64,000 bases of DNA from Pseudomonas tensinigenes (GTDB lineage Bacteria > Pseudomonadota > Gammaproteobacteria > Pseudomonadales > Pseudomonadaceae): NCBI RefSeq assembly GCF_014268445.2, contig NZ_CP077089.1, positions 6,428,001-6,492,000 on the forward strand, given 5' to 3'. Shown piece after piece: positions 35,108 to 43,240 of this stretch (its first letter is position 1; each line of letters begins with the position of its first letter). The position numbers and the translations under genes were made by a program. Below the pieces are notes generated by a model. That model had not been told where the DNA came from, did not search any database, and was given only the letters and a program-made list of their open reading frames with translations.

Positions 35108-36169
35108 TTACTGAATTTCCTCAGGCTTGACGATCACCCAGTTCTTGTCCGCCGTCACCGGCAACCCTTCCTTGGCCTGCGCTGCCGCATGCTTGGCCAT
35201 CATGCCGTTCAACTGCGTCATGTACTTGTCCTTGCGGTTGACCCACAAGTGAATCCCTCCCTTGGCCACGTCAACATCGTGGAACAGCATGTAACCATCG
35301 CTGGTCGGGGTATCGCCGCCAACCAACACCGGTTTTTTCCATTCATCGATGTAGGTGAGAATCGCCGCGTGCTTGCCGGCCATCCACGTCGCCGGCGTCC
35401 ACAGGTACGGCGTCAGCTCAAGGCCGAGGTTGGCCTTCTCGTCATATTTGCCGGCGGTAATCTGCTTGCGTGCGGTGGTCAGTTCGTTGGTTTCGCGGTT
35501 CTTCAGCAGCGTGGTTACGCCGATGACGTTCTGCGGTTTGACGTTGTAGCCATACTTCGGATCCGCCGCGACCATGCGCACCAGCTCTTCAGACGCGGCG
35601 GTCATCACGTAGACCTCGATGCCGTTCTCCATCAGCTTGTTGTACAGCTCTTGCTGGCCGGTGAAGATCTTCGGCGGATTGACGTCGAGCTTCTTCACCA
35701 CATCGCCTTCGTAATAAGTCGCCGGCACCGGTTTGCCCGAAGCCATCAGCTCATCGACGTAGCCTTTGAGTTCCTTGAGGGTGAAACCGGAGAACACCTG
35801 CGCCACCCACGGGTAGCAGACCATGTCGTCGACTTCGCAGAGGCGATAGTAGTAACTGAACAGGCTTTCCTTGTGGTCGGCGGTGTCCTTGAACGGCATC
35901 AGTTTCAGGGAAGGGTCGAGTTTGTCGCGGGTGATCAGGCCCTTGTTTTCCATGAACGGCAACAAGGATTCTTCGAGGTCGTAGCGGTAACTGGTGTTGT
36001 CCATGTCGAACACCGCGTAGTTACCTTTGTTGGCGTTGGCGGCGATCATCGCGTCCAGCGCCTTGGCCTGATCGGCCGGCCAGTGTTTCAGGTCGGTGGC
36101 GAAGGCCTGAGTGGCCAGGCCCATGCCCACAGCCAGTGCGACAGCCAGAAATTTCGGTGCGAACTTCAT
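35108..36169 (-). CDS. pchP: Phosphorylcholine phosphatase, periplasmic HAD enzyme
   Basis: Releases choline from phosphorylcholine in the periplasm, part of choline acquisition from host or plant lipids. The 353-residue protein has a signal peptide (FLAVALAVGMGLATQAFA, cleavage near residue 24) and HAD motifs: FDMDNTS (motif I, about residues 54-60), TAASEE (motif II) and GGDTPTSD (motif IV). P. aeruginosa PchP has SAA at motif II, where this one reads TAA, a conservative change. It is divergent from the cystine transporter gene with 240 bases between starts. Regulation by GbdR or choline is likely by homology but no site was identified. Confidence 0.87.
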   Translation of the reverse strand: MKFAPKFLAVALAVGMGLATQAFATDLKHWPADQAKALDAMIAANANKGNYAVFDMDNTSYRYDLEESLLPFMENKGLITRDKLDPSLKLMPFKDTADHKESLFSYYYRLCEVDDMVCYPWVAQVFSGFTLKELKGYVDELMASGKPVPATYYEGDVVKKLDVNPPKIFTGQQELYNKLMENGIEVYVMTAASEELVRMVAADPKYGYNVKPQNVIGVTTLLKNRETNELTTARKQITAGKYDEKANLGLELTPYLWTPATWMAGKHAAILTYIDEWKKPVLVGGDTPTSDGYMLFHDVDVAKGGIHLWVNRKDKYMTQLNGMMAKHAAAQAKEGLPVTADKNWVIVKPEEIQ

Positions 36170-36409
36170 AAGCCTCTTCTCCCTGATTCAAAGAGATCGA
36201 CGCTAACAAATATGTGTGACAGTCCTCGTCTGTCAGCGACCGCCCACGTCCCTATCGCGCCAGATGCATTGCCGAGAGCGACACGGGCTTATTCCAAAAA
36301 CGACGGACGCCCTAAGATTTCGGTATTAAATCATTGCAAATCAAGCTGTTAGGCTTGCCGGTTCGCAGCAGCCCCGGAAGGCTGTTAGCAAAGTCTTTCT
36401 GGAGTTCTC

Positions 36410-37801
36410 ATGAACCTACCGTTGATTCTCAACTTGCTGGTGTTCCTCGCCCTGCTCTTCGGTCTGGCGCAAACCCGCCACACCACCTGGAGCCTGGCGA
36501 AAAAAGTCCTGCTCGCGCTGGTGCTGGGCGTCGCGTTCGGCGTGGCCCTGCACACCGTTTACGGTGCCGGCAACCCGGTGCTGAAAGCGTCGATCGGCTG
36601 GTTCGATCTGGTCGGTAACGGTTACGTGCAGTTGCTGCAAATGATCGTTATCCCGCTGGTGTTCGCCTCGATCCTCAGCGCCGTGGCGCGTCTGCACAAT
36701 GCTTCGTCGCTGGGCAAGATCAGCTTCCTGACCATTGGCACCCTGCTGTTCACCACCGCGATTGCGTCGCTGATCGGTATCGGCCTGACCAACCTGTTCG
36801 GCCTCACCGCTGAAGGTCTGGTCGCCGGCACCCAGGAAATGGCCCGTCTGCAAACCATTCAGTCCGACTATGCCGGGAAGGTTGCCGACCTGAATGTGCC
36901 GCAACTGCTGCTGTCGTTCATTCCGCAAAACCCGTTTGCCGATCTGGCGCGGGCCAAGCCGACCTCGATCATCAGCGTGGTGATTTTCGCCGCATTCCTC
37001 GGGGTTGCCGCGCTGCAACTGCTCAAGGATGACGTCGAGAAAGGTCAGAAAGTGATCAATGCCATCGACACCCTGCAAGCCTGGGTGATGCGTCTGGTAC
37101 GACTGGTGATGAAACTGACCCCTTACGGCGTGCTGGCGCTGATGACCAAAGTGGTCGCCGGTTCCAACCTGCAGGACATCATCAAACTCGGCAGCTTCGT
37201 CGTTGTGTCGTACCTCGGTCTGGGCCTGATGTTTGTCGTGCACGGCTTGCTGGTGTCGGCCGCCGGGATCAACCCGCTGCGTTTCTTCCGCAAGATCTGG
37301 CCGGTGCTGACGTTCGCGTTCACCAGCCGCTCCAGCGCGGCGAGCATTCCGCTGAGCATTGAAGCGCAGACTCGGCGTCTGGGGATTCCGCAATCGGTGG
37401 CGAGTTTTGCCGCATCGTTCGGTGCGACCATCGGCCAGAACGGTTGCGCCGGTTTGTACCCAGCAATGTTGGCGGTGATGGTTGCGCCGACCGTAGGCAT
37501 CAACCCGCTGGATCCGCTGTGGATCGCGACGCTGGTGGCGATTGTGACGTTGAGTTCGGCGGGCGTGGCCGGGGTCGGTGGCGGCGCGACGTTTGCGGCG
37601 CTGATCGTGCTGCCGGCGATGGGTTTGCCGGTGTCACTGGTGGCGTTGCTGATTTCGGTTGAGCCGCTGATCGATATGGGGCGGACGGCGTTGAACGTGA
37701 GTGGTTCGATCACTGCTGGCGCGATTACCAGTCAGGTGATGCAGCAGACTGATAAAGAGTTGCTGGATGCTGATGAGCATGCGGAACTTGCTCAGGCTTG
37801 A
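36410..37801 (+). CDS. tcyP: L-cystine:cation symporter TcyP
   Basis: A 463-residue member of the dicarboxylate/amino acid:cation symporter family. It has eight to ten hydrophobic helices, the substrate-binding hairpin region [19 protein letters not shown] (about residues 302-320), [16 protein letters not shown] (about 340-355) and the TM8-like segment [15 protein letters not shown]. The serine-rich hairpin and the QNGC motif match TcyP / YdjN cystine transporters rather than GltP or DctA. TGGAG precedes the ATG. It stands alone. Confidence 0.87.
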   Translation: MNLPLILNLLVFLALLFGLAQTRHTTWSLAKKVLLALVLGVAFGVALHTVYGAGNPVLKASIGWFDLVGNGYVQLLQMIVIPLVFASILSAVARLHNASSLGKISFLTIGTLLFTTAIASLIGIGLTNLFGLTAEGLVAGTQEMARLQTIQSDYAGKVADLNVPQLLLSFIPQNPFADLARAKPTSIISVVIFAAFLGVAALQLLKDDVEKGQKVINAIDTLQAWVMRLVRLVMKLTPYGVLALMTKVVAGSNLQDIIKLGSFVVVSYLGLGLMFVVHGLLVSAAGINPLRFFRKIWPVLTFAFTSRSSAASIPLSIEAQTRRLGIPQSVASFAASFGATIGQNGCAGLYPAMLAVMVAPTVGINPLDPLWIATLVAIVTLSSAGVAGVGGGATFAALIVLPAMGLPVSLVALLISVEPLIDMGRTALNVSGSITAGAITSQVMQQTDKELLDADEHAELAQA

Positions 37802-37820
37802 TTAGCGCCTGACAGACCGC

Positions 37821-37885
37821 TATCGCGAGCAGGCTCACTCCTACATTGGAATGCGTTTCCCTGTAGGAGTGAGCCTGCTCGCGAT
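37821..37885. repeat. REPIN, variant core GTAGGAGTGAGCCTGCTCGC
   Basis: Inverted pair ATCGCGAGCAGGCTCACTCC and GTAGGAGTGAGCCTGCTCGC. The core carries GTAGGAGTGAGC in both arms where the common form has GTGGGAGCGAGC, so the change is matched on both sides and pairing is preserved. Confidence 0.87.
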
Positions 37886-37890
37886 GCTTT

Positions 37891-38403
37891 TTAGGCTTTT
37901 TCCCAGACTTCGAAGTTGTACGCTGGCTTATCTTCAACCGCCGGGTTTTCAACGTTGGAAACCAGTTTCCACTGGCTCGAATCAAACTCCGGAAACCACG
38001 CATCCCCTTCCGGGCTCAACGCCACGCGAGTCAGATACAGACGATCCGCCTGCGCCAGCCCTTGCGCGTACAACTGCGCGCCGCCAATCAGCATCAGCTC
38101 ATCAACGCCCTGCGCCTTCGCCCATTCCTCGGCGCGAACCACGGCCGCTTCCAGCGACGGATAAACCTCGGCACCTTCGAGCACCAGACCGGCCTGACGG
38201 CTGACCACGATATTCAAGCGCCCCGGCAATGGCCGACCGAGCGAATCCCAGGTCTTGCGACCCATGATGATCGGCTTGCCCAAGGTGGTGGCCTTGAAGT
38301 ATTTGAAGTCCCCCGGCAGGTGCCAGGGCATGCTGTTGTCGACGCCGATCACGCGGTTTTCACCGAGGGCTGCGATCAGGCTGAGGGGGAGTGATTTAGT
38401 CAT
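37891..38403 (-). CDS. folA: Dihydrofolate reductase FolA
   Basis: Reduces dihydrofolate to tetrahydrofolate with NADPH. The 170-residue protein shows LIAALGENRVIGVDNSMPWH (substrate and Met20-loop region), IIMGRKTWDSLGRPLPGR (NADPH binding), and the LMLIGGAQLYAQGL segment. The start is the ATG at 38403; the frame is open to 38469 but the extra residues do not belong to the family. The target of trimethoprim; no resistance change can be inferred. It is divergent from the DUF2868 gene. Confidence 0.96.
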   Translation of the reverse strand: MTKSLPLSLIAALGENRVIGVDNSMPWHLPGDFKYFKATTLGKPIIMGRKTWDSLGRPLPGRLNIVVSRQAGLVLEGAEVYPSLEAAVVRAEEWAKAQGVDELMLIGGAQLYAQGLAQADRLYLTRVALSPEGDAWFPEFDSSQWKLVSNVENPAVEDKPAYNFEVWEKA

Positions 38404-38488
38404 GCCGGCGAGGATACCAGAGCCGCGCTTACCCCGATAAGCGCCACAGCGGTTATGCTCAGCGCTCATTTAAGCGACGGGACGCTGC

Positions 38489-39868
38489 GTGACTGAACTG
38501 ACTCCACTGCAAAACCTCTGGCTCACCGAGACCGTGCGCCTGCGCGAAGAACACGCAGGCCCCTTGGATGATCTGGAAGCCAATCGTCTGGCCCGCACCG
38601 TCGGCGGCGATCTGCCGAGCCGCATTCAGCGCCGGGCGCTCTGGCTGGCCGAACGTGACGGGCTGACGGCCGCCCTCAAACACTGGCTGCAAGGCGCGCG
38701 TCTGGCACTGCTATTGATGGTGGTGCTGGCCTGCGTCACTGGCGCAGGCATGGCATTTTCTGCGCTCGGCGACGGTACGCGAGCAGTGAACATTTTCTGG
38801 GCGCTGGGCACCTTGCTCGGGGTCAATCTGATCCTGCTGCTGAGTTGGGCATTCGGTCTGCTATTCGCTGGCGAACATGCTGCTGCGCTTGGCAGGTTGT
38901 GGCTGTGGCTTAGCGAGAAATTTGCCCGGGACGCCAAAGCCGCGCAATTACCCCCCGCATTACTGGTCTTGCTGCAACGCCATAAACTCAATCGCTGGGC
39001 GATTGGCTCGCTGGTCAATGGCCTGTGGCTGCTGATCATGTTCAGCGCGCTAAGCATGCTGATATTGATGATGGCCACTCGGCAATATGACTTCATCTGG
39101 GAAAGCACGCTGCTGGGCGCTGACTTCTTCGCGGCACTGACTGATGCGTTGACGGTTATTCCCCATGCGCTGGGCTGGAGTGCGCCGAGCGTGGACATGA
39201 TTCGCGTAACGCTGGACACCGATTACAACCGCGTCCTGGTTCGCCAGATGTGGGCGATTTGGCTGGTCGGCGCGGTGCTGATCTATGGCGTGCTACCCCG
39301 CCTTGTGCTGATGCTGTTCTGCCGTTGGCGCTGGAAACGTGGGCGTGATCGCTTGCGTCTGGAGCTGAACCTGCCCGGCTACGCGCATCTGCGCGAACGT
39401 CTGATGCCGACCAGCGAACGCCTCGGCGTCAACGACCCGGAGCCGGCGCAATTGCACCGTGTCGAAAGCGGCGTTGGTGAACGGGTTAGCGAAGGCGCGT
39501 TGTTGGTCGCGATTGAACTCGATGAGCAGCGCCCATGGCCGCCCGCGCTGCCGAAAAACGTCAGCAACGCCGGCATCCTCGACAGCCGCGAATCACGCCA
39601 CAAACTGCTCGAACAACTCAGTCGCTTTCCGCCGGCACGCCTGGCGATTACCTGCGACCCACGGCGCTCGCCGGATCGCGGCAGCCTCGCCTTGATCGCC
39701 GAACTGGCGCGCAGTGCGGGCGAGACTCGCGTGTGGCTGCTGCAAGCGCCGCCCGGCGAAGCACTGGATGCCGAGCGTCTCGGCGACTGGCACGTCGCAC
39801 TGCAACAACTTGACTTGAAGTTCGCCGATTGCGCGCCGTTGAACTGGCTGGAGACGGGTCATGACTGA
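38489..39868 (+). CDS. DUF2868 membrane protein
   Basis: A 459-residue protein with four transmembrane helices in the first 280 residues (about 70-95, 103-128, 165-190 and 250-275) and a cytoplasmic C-terminal half containing LVAIELDEQRPWPP and LEQLSRFPPARLAITCDPRR. It matches DUF2868, a family of unknown function. It is followed by and overlaps a DUF3482 GTPase by 8 bases; the two families occur together as a pair in many Pseudomonas, suggesting a membrane-bound GTPase complex. Confidence 0.83.
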   Translation: MTELTPLQNLWLTETVRLREEHAGPLDDLEANRLARTVGGDLPSRIQRRALWLAERDGLTAALKHWLQGARLALLLMVVLACVTGAGMAFSALGDGTRAVNIFWALGTLLGVNLILLLSWAFGLLFAGEHAAALGRLWLWLSEKFARDAKAAQLPPALLVLLQRHKLNRWAIGSLVNGLWLLIMFSALSMLILMMATRQYDFIWESTLLGADFFAALTDALTVIPHALGWSAPSVDMIRVTLDTDYNRVLVRQMWAIWLVGAVLIYGVLPRLVLMLFCRWRWKRGRDRLRLELNLPGYAHLRERLMPTSERLGVNDPEPAQLHRVESGVGERVSEGALLVAIELDEQRPWPPALPKNVSNAGILDSRESRHKLLEQLSRFPPARLAITCDPRRSPDRGSLALIAELARSAGETRVWLLQAPPGEALDAERLGDWHVALQQLDLKFADCAPLNWLETGHD

Positions 39869-41246
39869 TGCCTGGAAAGCGCCGCTGAAACTCGCGGTGG
39901 TCGGCCACACCAACGTCGGCAAAACCTCGCTGCTGCGCACGCTGACCCGCGATGTCGGTTTCGGCGAAGTCTCCCATCGCCCGAGCACTACCCGGCATGT
40001 CGAGGGCGCGCGGTTGTCGGTGGACGGCGAACCGTTGCTCGACCTCTACGATACGCCGGGGCTGGAAGACGCCATTGCCCTGCTGGATTTTCTCGAACGC
40101 CTGGAACGCCCCGGCGAACGCCTCGATGGTCCGGCACGACTGGCGCGATTTCTCGACGGCAGCGAGGCACGCCAGCGCTTTGAGCAGGAAGCTAAAGTAC
40201 TGCGGCAATTACTCGCCTCCGACGCCGGATTGTATGTGATCGATGCCCGCGAACCGGTGTTGGCCAAGTACCGCGACGAACTGGAAGTGCTCGCCAGTTG
40301 CGGCAAGCCGCTGCTGCCGGTGCTGAATTTCGTCAGCAGTGCCAACCATCGCGAGCCGGATTGGCGTGAAGCGTTGGCACGGCTTGGGCTGCATGCGCTG
40401 GTGCGTTTCGACAGCGTTGCGCCGCCGGAAGATGGCGAGCGACGGCTGTATGAAAGTCTGGCGCTGCTGCTGGAAAACGCTCGTCCGCAATTGGAGCGGC
40501 TGATTGCCGATCAACAGGCTCAGCGCCTCGCGCGTCAGCAAAGTGCGGCGCGCTTGATTGCTGAGTTGTTGATCGACTGCGCCGCGTGCCGACGCAGTGT
40601 GGTCAGCGAGGCGGAGCAGGAGCAGCAAGCCATCAGCGAACTGCGCAAGGCTGTGCGCCAGCGCGAGCAGAAGTGTGTTGAGGCGTTGCTCAAGCTGTAC
40701 GCGTTTCGTCCGCAGGATGCGGCGGCGAGTGATTTGCCGTTGCTCGATGGACGCTGGGGTGATGACTTGTTCAACCCGGAAACCTTGAAGCAACTCGGCG
40801 TACGCGTGGGCGGCGGTATTGCTGCCGGTGCGGCGGCAGGGGCTGGCGTGGATCTGCTGGTTGGCGGAATCACCCTCGGCGCGGCGGCATTGGCCGGGGC
40901 GATTGCCGGTGGCGCGTTGCAGACGGCGCGCAGTTATGGCAGCCGGTTGCTCGGCAAGATCAAAGGGCAGCGCGAGCTGACGGTGGATGATGGGGTGTTG
41001 CGGCTGTTGGCGTTGCGCCAGCGGCAGTTGGTGTTGGCGCTGGATCAGCGTGGGCACGCGGCGATGGATGCGGTTCAGGTGGCGACCCCGCAGGATAAAA
41101 CCTGGCGTGAGGGCAAGTTGCCGGAAGCGCTGAACAAGGCGCGGGCGCATCCGCAGTGGTCGTCGTTGAATCCGCAGGCGAAGTTGAATCAGGCTGAGCG
41201 GCAAGAGCAGATTGAGGGGTTGGTTGATCGGGTGCTTGAGCTTTAG
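39861..41246 (+). CDS. DUF3482 Era-like GTPase
   Basis: A 461-residue protein. The N-terminal GTPase domain shows the P-loop VVGHTNVGKTSLLRTL (about residues 12-27), switch and G3 region LLDLYDTPGLED, and a G4-like PVLNFVSSANHRE in which NKxD is replaced by NFVS, so nucleotide specificity may be altered. The C-terminal DUF3482 part has a long helical region, then a Gly/Ala-rich segment (VRVGGGIAAGAAAGAGVDLL, about residues 314-333) likely to insert in or span the membrane. It overlaps the DUF2868 gene. No function is established for the pair. Confidence 0.82.
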   Translation: MTDAWKAPLKLAVVGHTNVGKTSLLRTLTRDVGFGEVSHRPSTTRHVEGARLSVDGEPLLDLYDTPGLEDAIALLDFLERLERPGERLDGPARLARFLDGSEARQRFEQEAKVLRQLLASDAGLYVIDAREPVLAKYRDELEVLASCGKPLLPVLNFVSSANHREPDWREALARLGLHALVRFDSVAPPEDGERRLYESLALLLENARPQLERLIADQQAQRLARQQSAARLIAELLIDCAACRRSVVSEAEQEQQAISELRKAVRQREQKCVEALLKLYAFRPQDAAASDLPLLDGRWGDDLFNPETLKQLGVRVGGGIAAGAAAGAGVDLLVGGITLGAAALAGAIAGGALQTARSYGSRLLGKIKGQRELTVDDGVLRLLALRQRQLVLALDQRGHAAMDAVQVATPQDKTWREGKLPEALNKARAHPQWSSLNPQAKLNQAERQEQIEGLVDRVLEL

Positions 41247-41311
41247 ATCGCTACCCCCTCACCTGATCTGGTCAAACGATACTGGACACGGTTATAGGGT
41301 TTTACCCTTTT

Positions 41312-42112
41312 TCATGCCGCCAGGGCCTCCATGTCCACCGGAGTTCGGTAGCCATTGTGACTGTGCAGCCTGATCCGATTGTAATAATGGGTCAGGTAGC
41401 GCAACACATCGGTACTGGCCTCGTCTTCGTTTCGGTAGCCTGTCTTGGGTATCCATTCAGATTTCAAACTGCCAAAGAAACGCTCCATCGGCGCGTTATC
41501 CCAGCAGTTTCCTCGTCGACTCATGCTTTGTTTTATGCGCATGTCCGCCAGCGTTTCACGAAACACTTTACTACTGTAATGACAGCCCTGATCCGAATGG
41601 AACATTAGGTTTTCAGGGCGTCCTCGCGACTCGAAAGCCATCTTTAACGCTCGACAGGTCAGAGCTGAATCCGGACTTCTGGACATCGCCCAGCCGACGA
41701 TGCGGCGGGCATGCAGATCAAGTACAGCAGCCAGATAAACCCAGTAAGTACCGGCCCAAATGTAAGTCACGTCGCCACACCACACTCGATTGGGGGCCTC
41801 GACATTGAATTTACGCTCCAAATGATTGGGGGCGTATTGCGCCTCCGCACCGCTGGGTTTGTACCGATGCCTGCGCCGTTGCTGGCTCTTCAAACCGAGC
41901 TCGCGCATCAGGCTACGAGCCATGTAACGACCTACCGACTCTTTTTCGTTACACAGCGCTTTTGACAGGCTGCGCGCGCCCATTGAGCCGCGACTTTGCT
42001 CATGTAATTCGGCAGCCTTGATCTTTAGGCGATCGCGCCCGACATGCACTTTCGCCCGCTGTTTCAGACGCTCGTAATAACTGCTGCGGTTGATACCAAA
42101 CACGCCACACAA
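41312..42112 (-). CDS. IS3-family transposase OrfB (integrase domain)
   Basis: 266 residues from the first ATG; in fact the frame runs upstream without a stop through the orfA end, so the native product is the OrfAB fusion. DDE residues are in WCGDVTYIW (Asp), MFHSDQGCHY (Asp) and NAPMERFFGSLKSE (Glu). The N-terminal HTH_21-like region RGSMGARSLSKALCNE precedes the rve core. The C-terminus has the usual YYNRIRLHSHNGYRTPVD. No break is seen. Confidence 0.93.
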   Translation of the reverse strand: MCGVFGINRSSYYERLKQRAKVHVGRDRLKIKAAELHEQSRGSMGARSLSKALCNEKESVGRYMARSLMRELGLKSQQRRRHRYKPSGAEAQYAPNHLERKFNVEAPNRVWCGDVTYIWAGTYWVYLAAVLDLHARRIVGWAMSRSPDSALTCRALKMAFESRGRPENLMFHSDQGCHYSSKVFRETLADMRIKQSMSRRGNCWDNAPMERFFGSLKSEWIPKTGYRNEDEASTDVLRYLTHYYNRIRLHSHNGYRTPVDMEALAA

Positions 42113-42153
42113 CTCGGATCTTGGATATTGCTCGCTTAACTCCTCGACCAGCC

Positions 42154-42453
42154 TTACCGATCGAGGGAATCCGACATCAAGAGAGCTGTAGCCTTTTTTA
42201 AAATTTCCTTCTCGCGCTCAATCCGTCGAATTGTTGCTTCCAGTTCTTGGATGCGTTGTTGGTCAACGGTCATGGCCTTGGACTTCTCAGGCGTCTTGCC
42301 GCTGCGCTCCGCACGCAGTTGCTCAACCCAGCGGCGCAGAGCTGTAGGGCCCACGCCCATTGCTTCACAGGCTTCACTCACCGAATAGTCTTTATCCAAA
42401 ACCAGGCAAGCCGCATCCCGTTTGAAATCTGTCGAAAAATATCGTCTGGTCAA
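42154..42453 (-). CDS. IS3-family OrfA (helix-turn-helix and leucine zipper)
   Basis: A 99-residue DNA-binding protein: helix-turn-helix DYSVSEACEAMGVGPTALRRW (about residues 22-42) and a heptad coiled coil QQRIQELEATIRRIEREKEI. Near its end an A AAA AAG heptamer (minus strand, about 42192-42198) allows -1 slippage; the -1 frame then runs with no stop into OrfB, giving the OrfAB transposase. Confidence 0.92.
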   Translation of the reverse strand: MTRRYFSTDFKRDAACLVLDKDYSVSEACEAMGVGPTALRRWVEQLRAERSGKTPEKSKAMTVDQQRIQELEATIRRIEREKEILKKATALLMSDSLDR

Positions 42454-42679
42454 ATCACACCTCGTCGTTGGGCGTAGATTAACGCCCTTTAGGGGTGTCC
42501 AGAATCATTAAGCCAGATCAACCCCAGCCCTCTCCCCCAAGGGGGCGAGGGGGAAAGGGAGCAGATCTGCATGCTGTCCAAACCTGAGTTCGACTGGATA
42601 TTTCAGGTCGGTGTTTGGCTCAAAAACAACACGGTCGGCTCCCTCTCCCTCCGGGAGAGGGCTGGGGTGAGGGCGACAA

Positions 42680-43240
42680 TCACTCAGCCAACAACAAAAC
42701 CTCAGCCTTGCGCTTGAGCACCGCCAGATCCATCACCGGCACCGCCCTCTCCTTGGCCAACTCATCCCACTGCCGCATCCGCAAACTGACCGCACACAAC
42801 GGATCCCGCTCAAACACATCCGCCTCAGCCTCGGTCATCACCCCGCCCTGATATTCCAACGTCCGCCGACTCGCCTCACTCAGCCGATCAAAATATCCCG
42901 GCTCCCGCAACGTCAGATACCGCTTGGCCTGTACGTGATACTCCACGAGCTGCGCCATACGCTCGCTGAAACCGGCCTCGCGCAAATAATCCGCACCCAG
43001 CCGTTCATGACTGACCACGCCAAAGCCGCCCATGTTCTCAGCGCCCTCGGCACACAAATGGCCGATGTCATGAAAGAACGCCGCCAGCACCACTTCATCA
43101 TCAAAGCCCTCAGCCATCGCCAGTTCGGCCGCCTGAGACATATGCTCAATCTGTGACACCGGCTCGCCGATGTAATCGCTGGTGCCGAAGCGTTCGTACA
43201 GCCCGAATACCCGCGCAACGACTTGCTCATGACCTGTCAT
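42680..43240 (-). CDS. phnZ: PhnZ-type HD-domain mixed-valent diiron oxygenase
   Basis: PhnZ cleaves the C-P bond of 2-amino-1-hydroxyethylphosphonate to glycine and phosphate. In this 186-residue protein the metal ligands are visible as His33, His57-Asp58 (FFHDIGH), His78 and His102, and residues described for PhnZ substrate binding and gating recur in order: Tyr23, Glu26, His61, Lys106, Ser124, Thr127 and Gln131. The start is an ATG overlapping the stop of the FAD oxidoreductase (TGATGA). The usual partner PhnY, which makes the hydroxylated substrate, is not in the window. Confidence 0.87.
   Translation of the reverse strand: MTGHEQVVARVFGLYERFGTSDYIGEPVSQIEHMSQAAELAMAEGFDDEVVLAAFFHDIGHLCAEGAENMGGFGVVSHERLGADYLREAGFSERMAQLVEYHVQAKRYLTLREPGYFDRLSEASRRTLEYQGGVMTEAEADVFERDPLCAVSLRMRQWDELAKERAVPVMDLAVLKRKAEVLLLAE

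Larger units (their letters stand above)
41264..42520 (-). mobile_element. IS3-family insertion sequence, complete, 1257 bp
   Basis: Terminal inverted repeats begin TGATCTGGTCAAACGATACT on the left and read TGATCTGGCTTAATGATTCT on the complementary right end, 21 of 26 positions matching, with the 5'-TG...CA-3' ends of the IS3 family. The element is flanked by ACC on both sides (41261-41263 and 42521-42523), a 3-bp target duplication. It encodes orfA and orfB on the minus strand with a -1 frameshift site. Both ends, both frames and the duplication are intact, suggesting recent insertion and possible activity. Confidence 0.93.
41256..42673. repeat. Palindromic intergenic element, interrupted by the IS
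   Basis: Joining 41256-41263 to 42524-42673 (skipping the IS and one copy of its ACC duplication) restores the left arm CCCTCACCCCAGCCCTCTCC, which is the exact complement of the right arm GGAGAGGGCTGGGGTGAGGG ending at 42673. The interior is about 110 bases and contains GGATATTTCAGGTCGGTGTT, resembling one unit of the 41-bp repeat at 57131-57294. A second element with the same left arm is at 56975-57343. Confidence 0.8.

Noticed and set aside
41312..42453. Part of a larger transposon carrying phn genes
   Set aside because: Only one IS copy is present, its own ACC duplication closes it, and no second copy is seen on the other side of the phosphonate genes.
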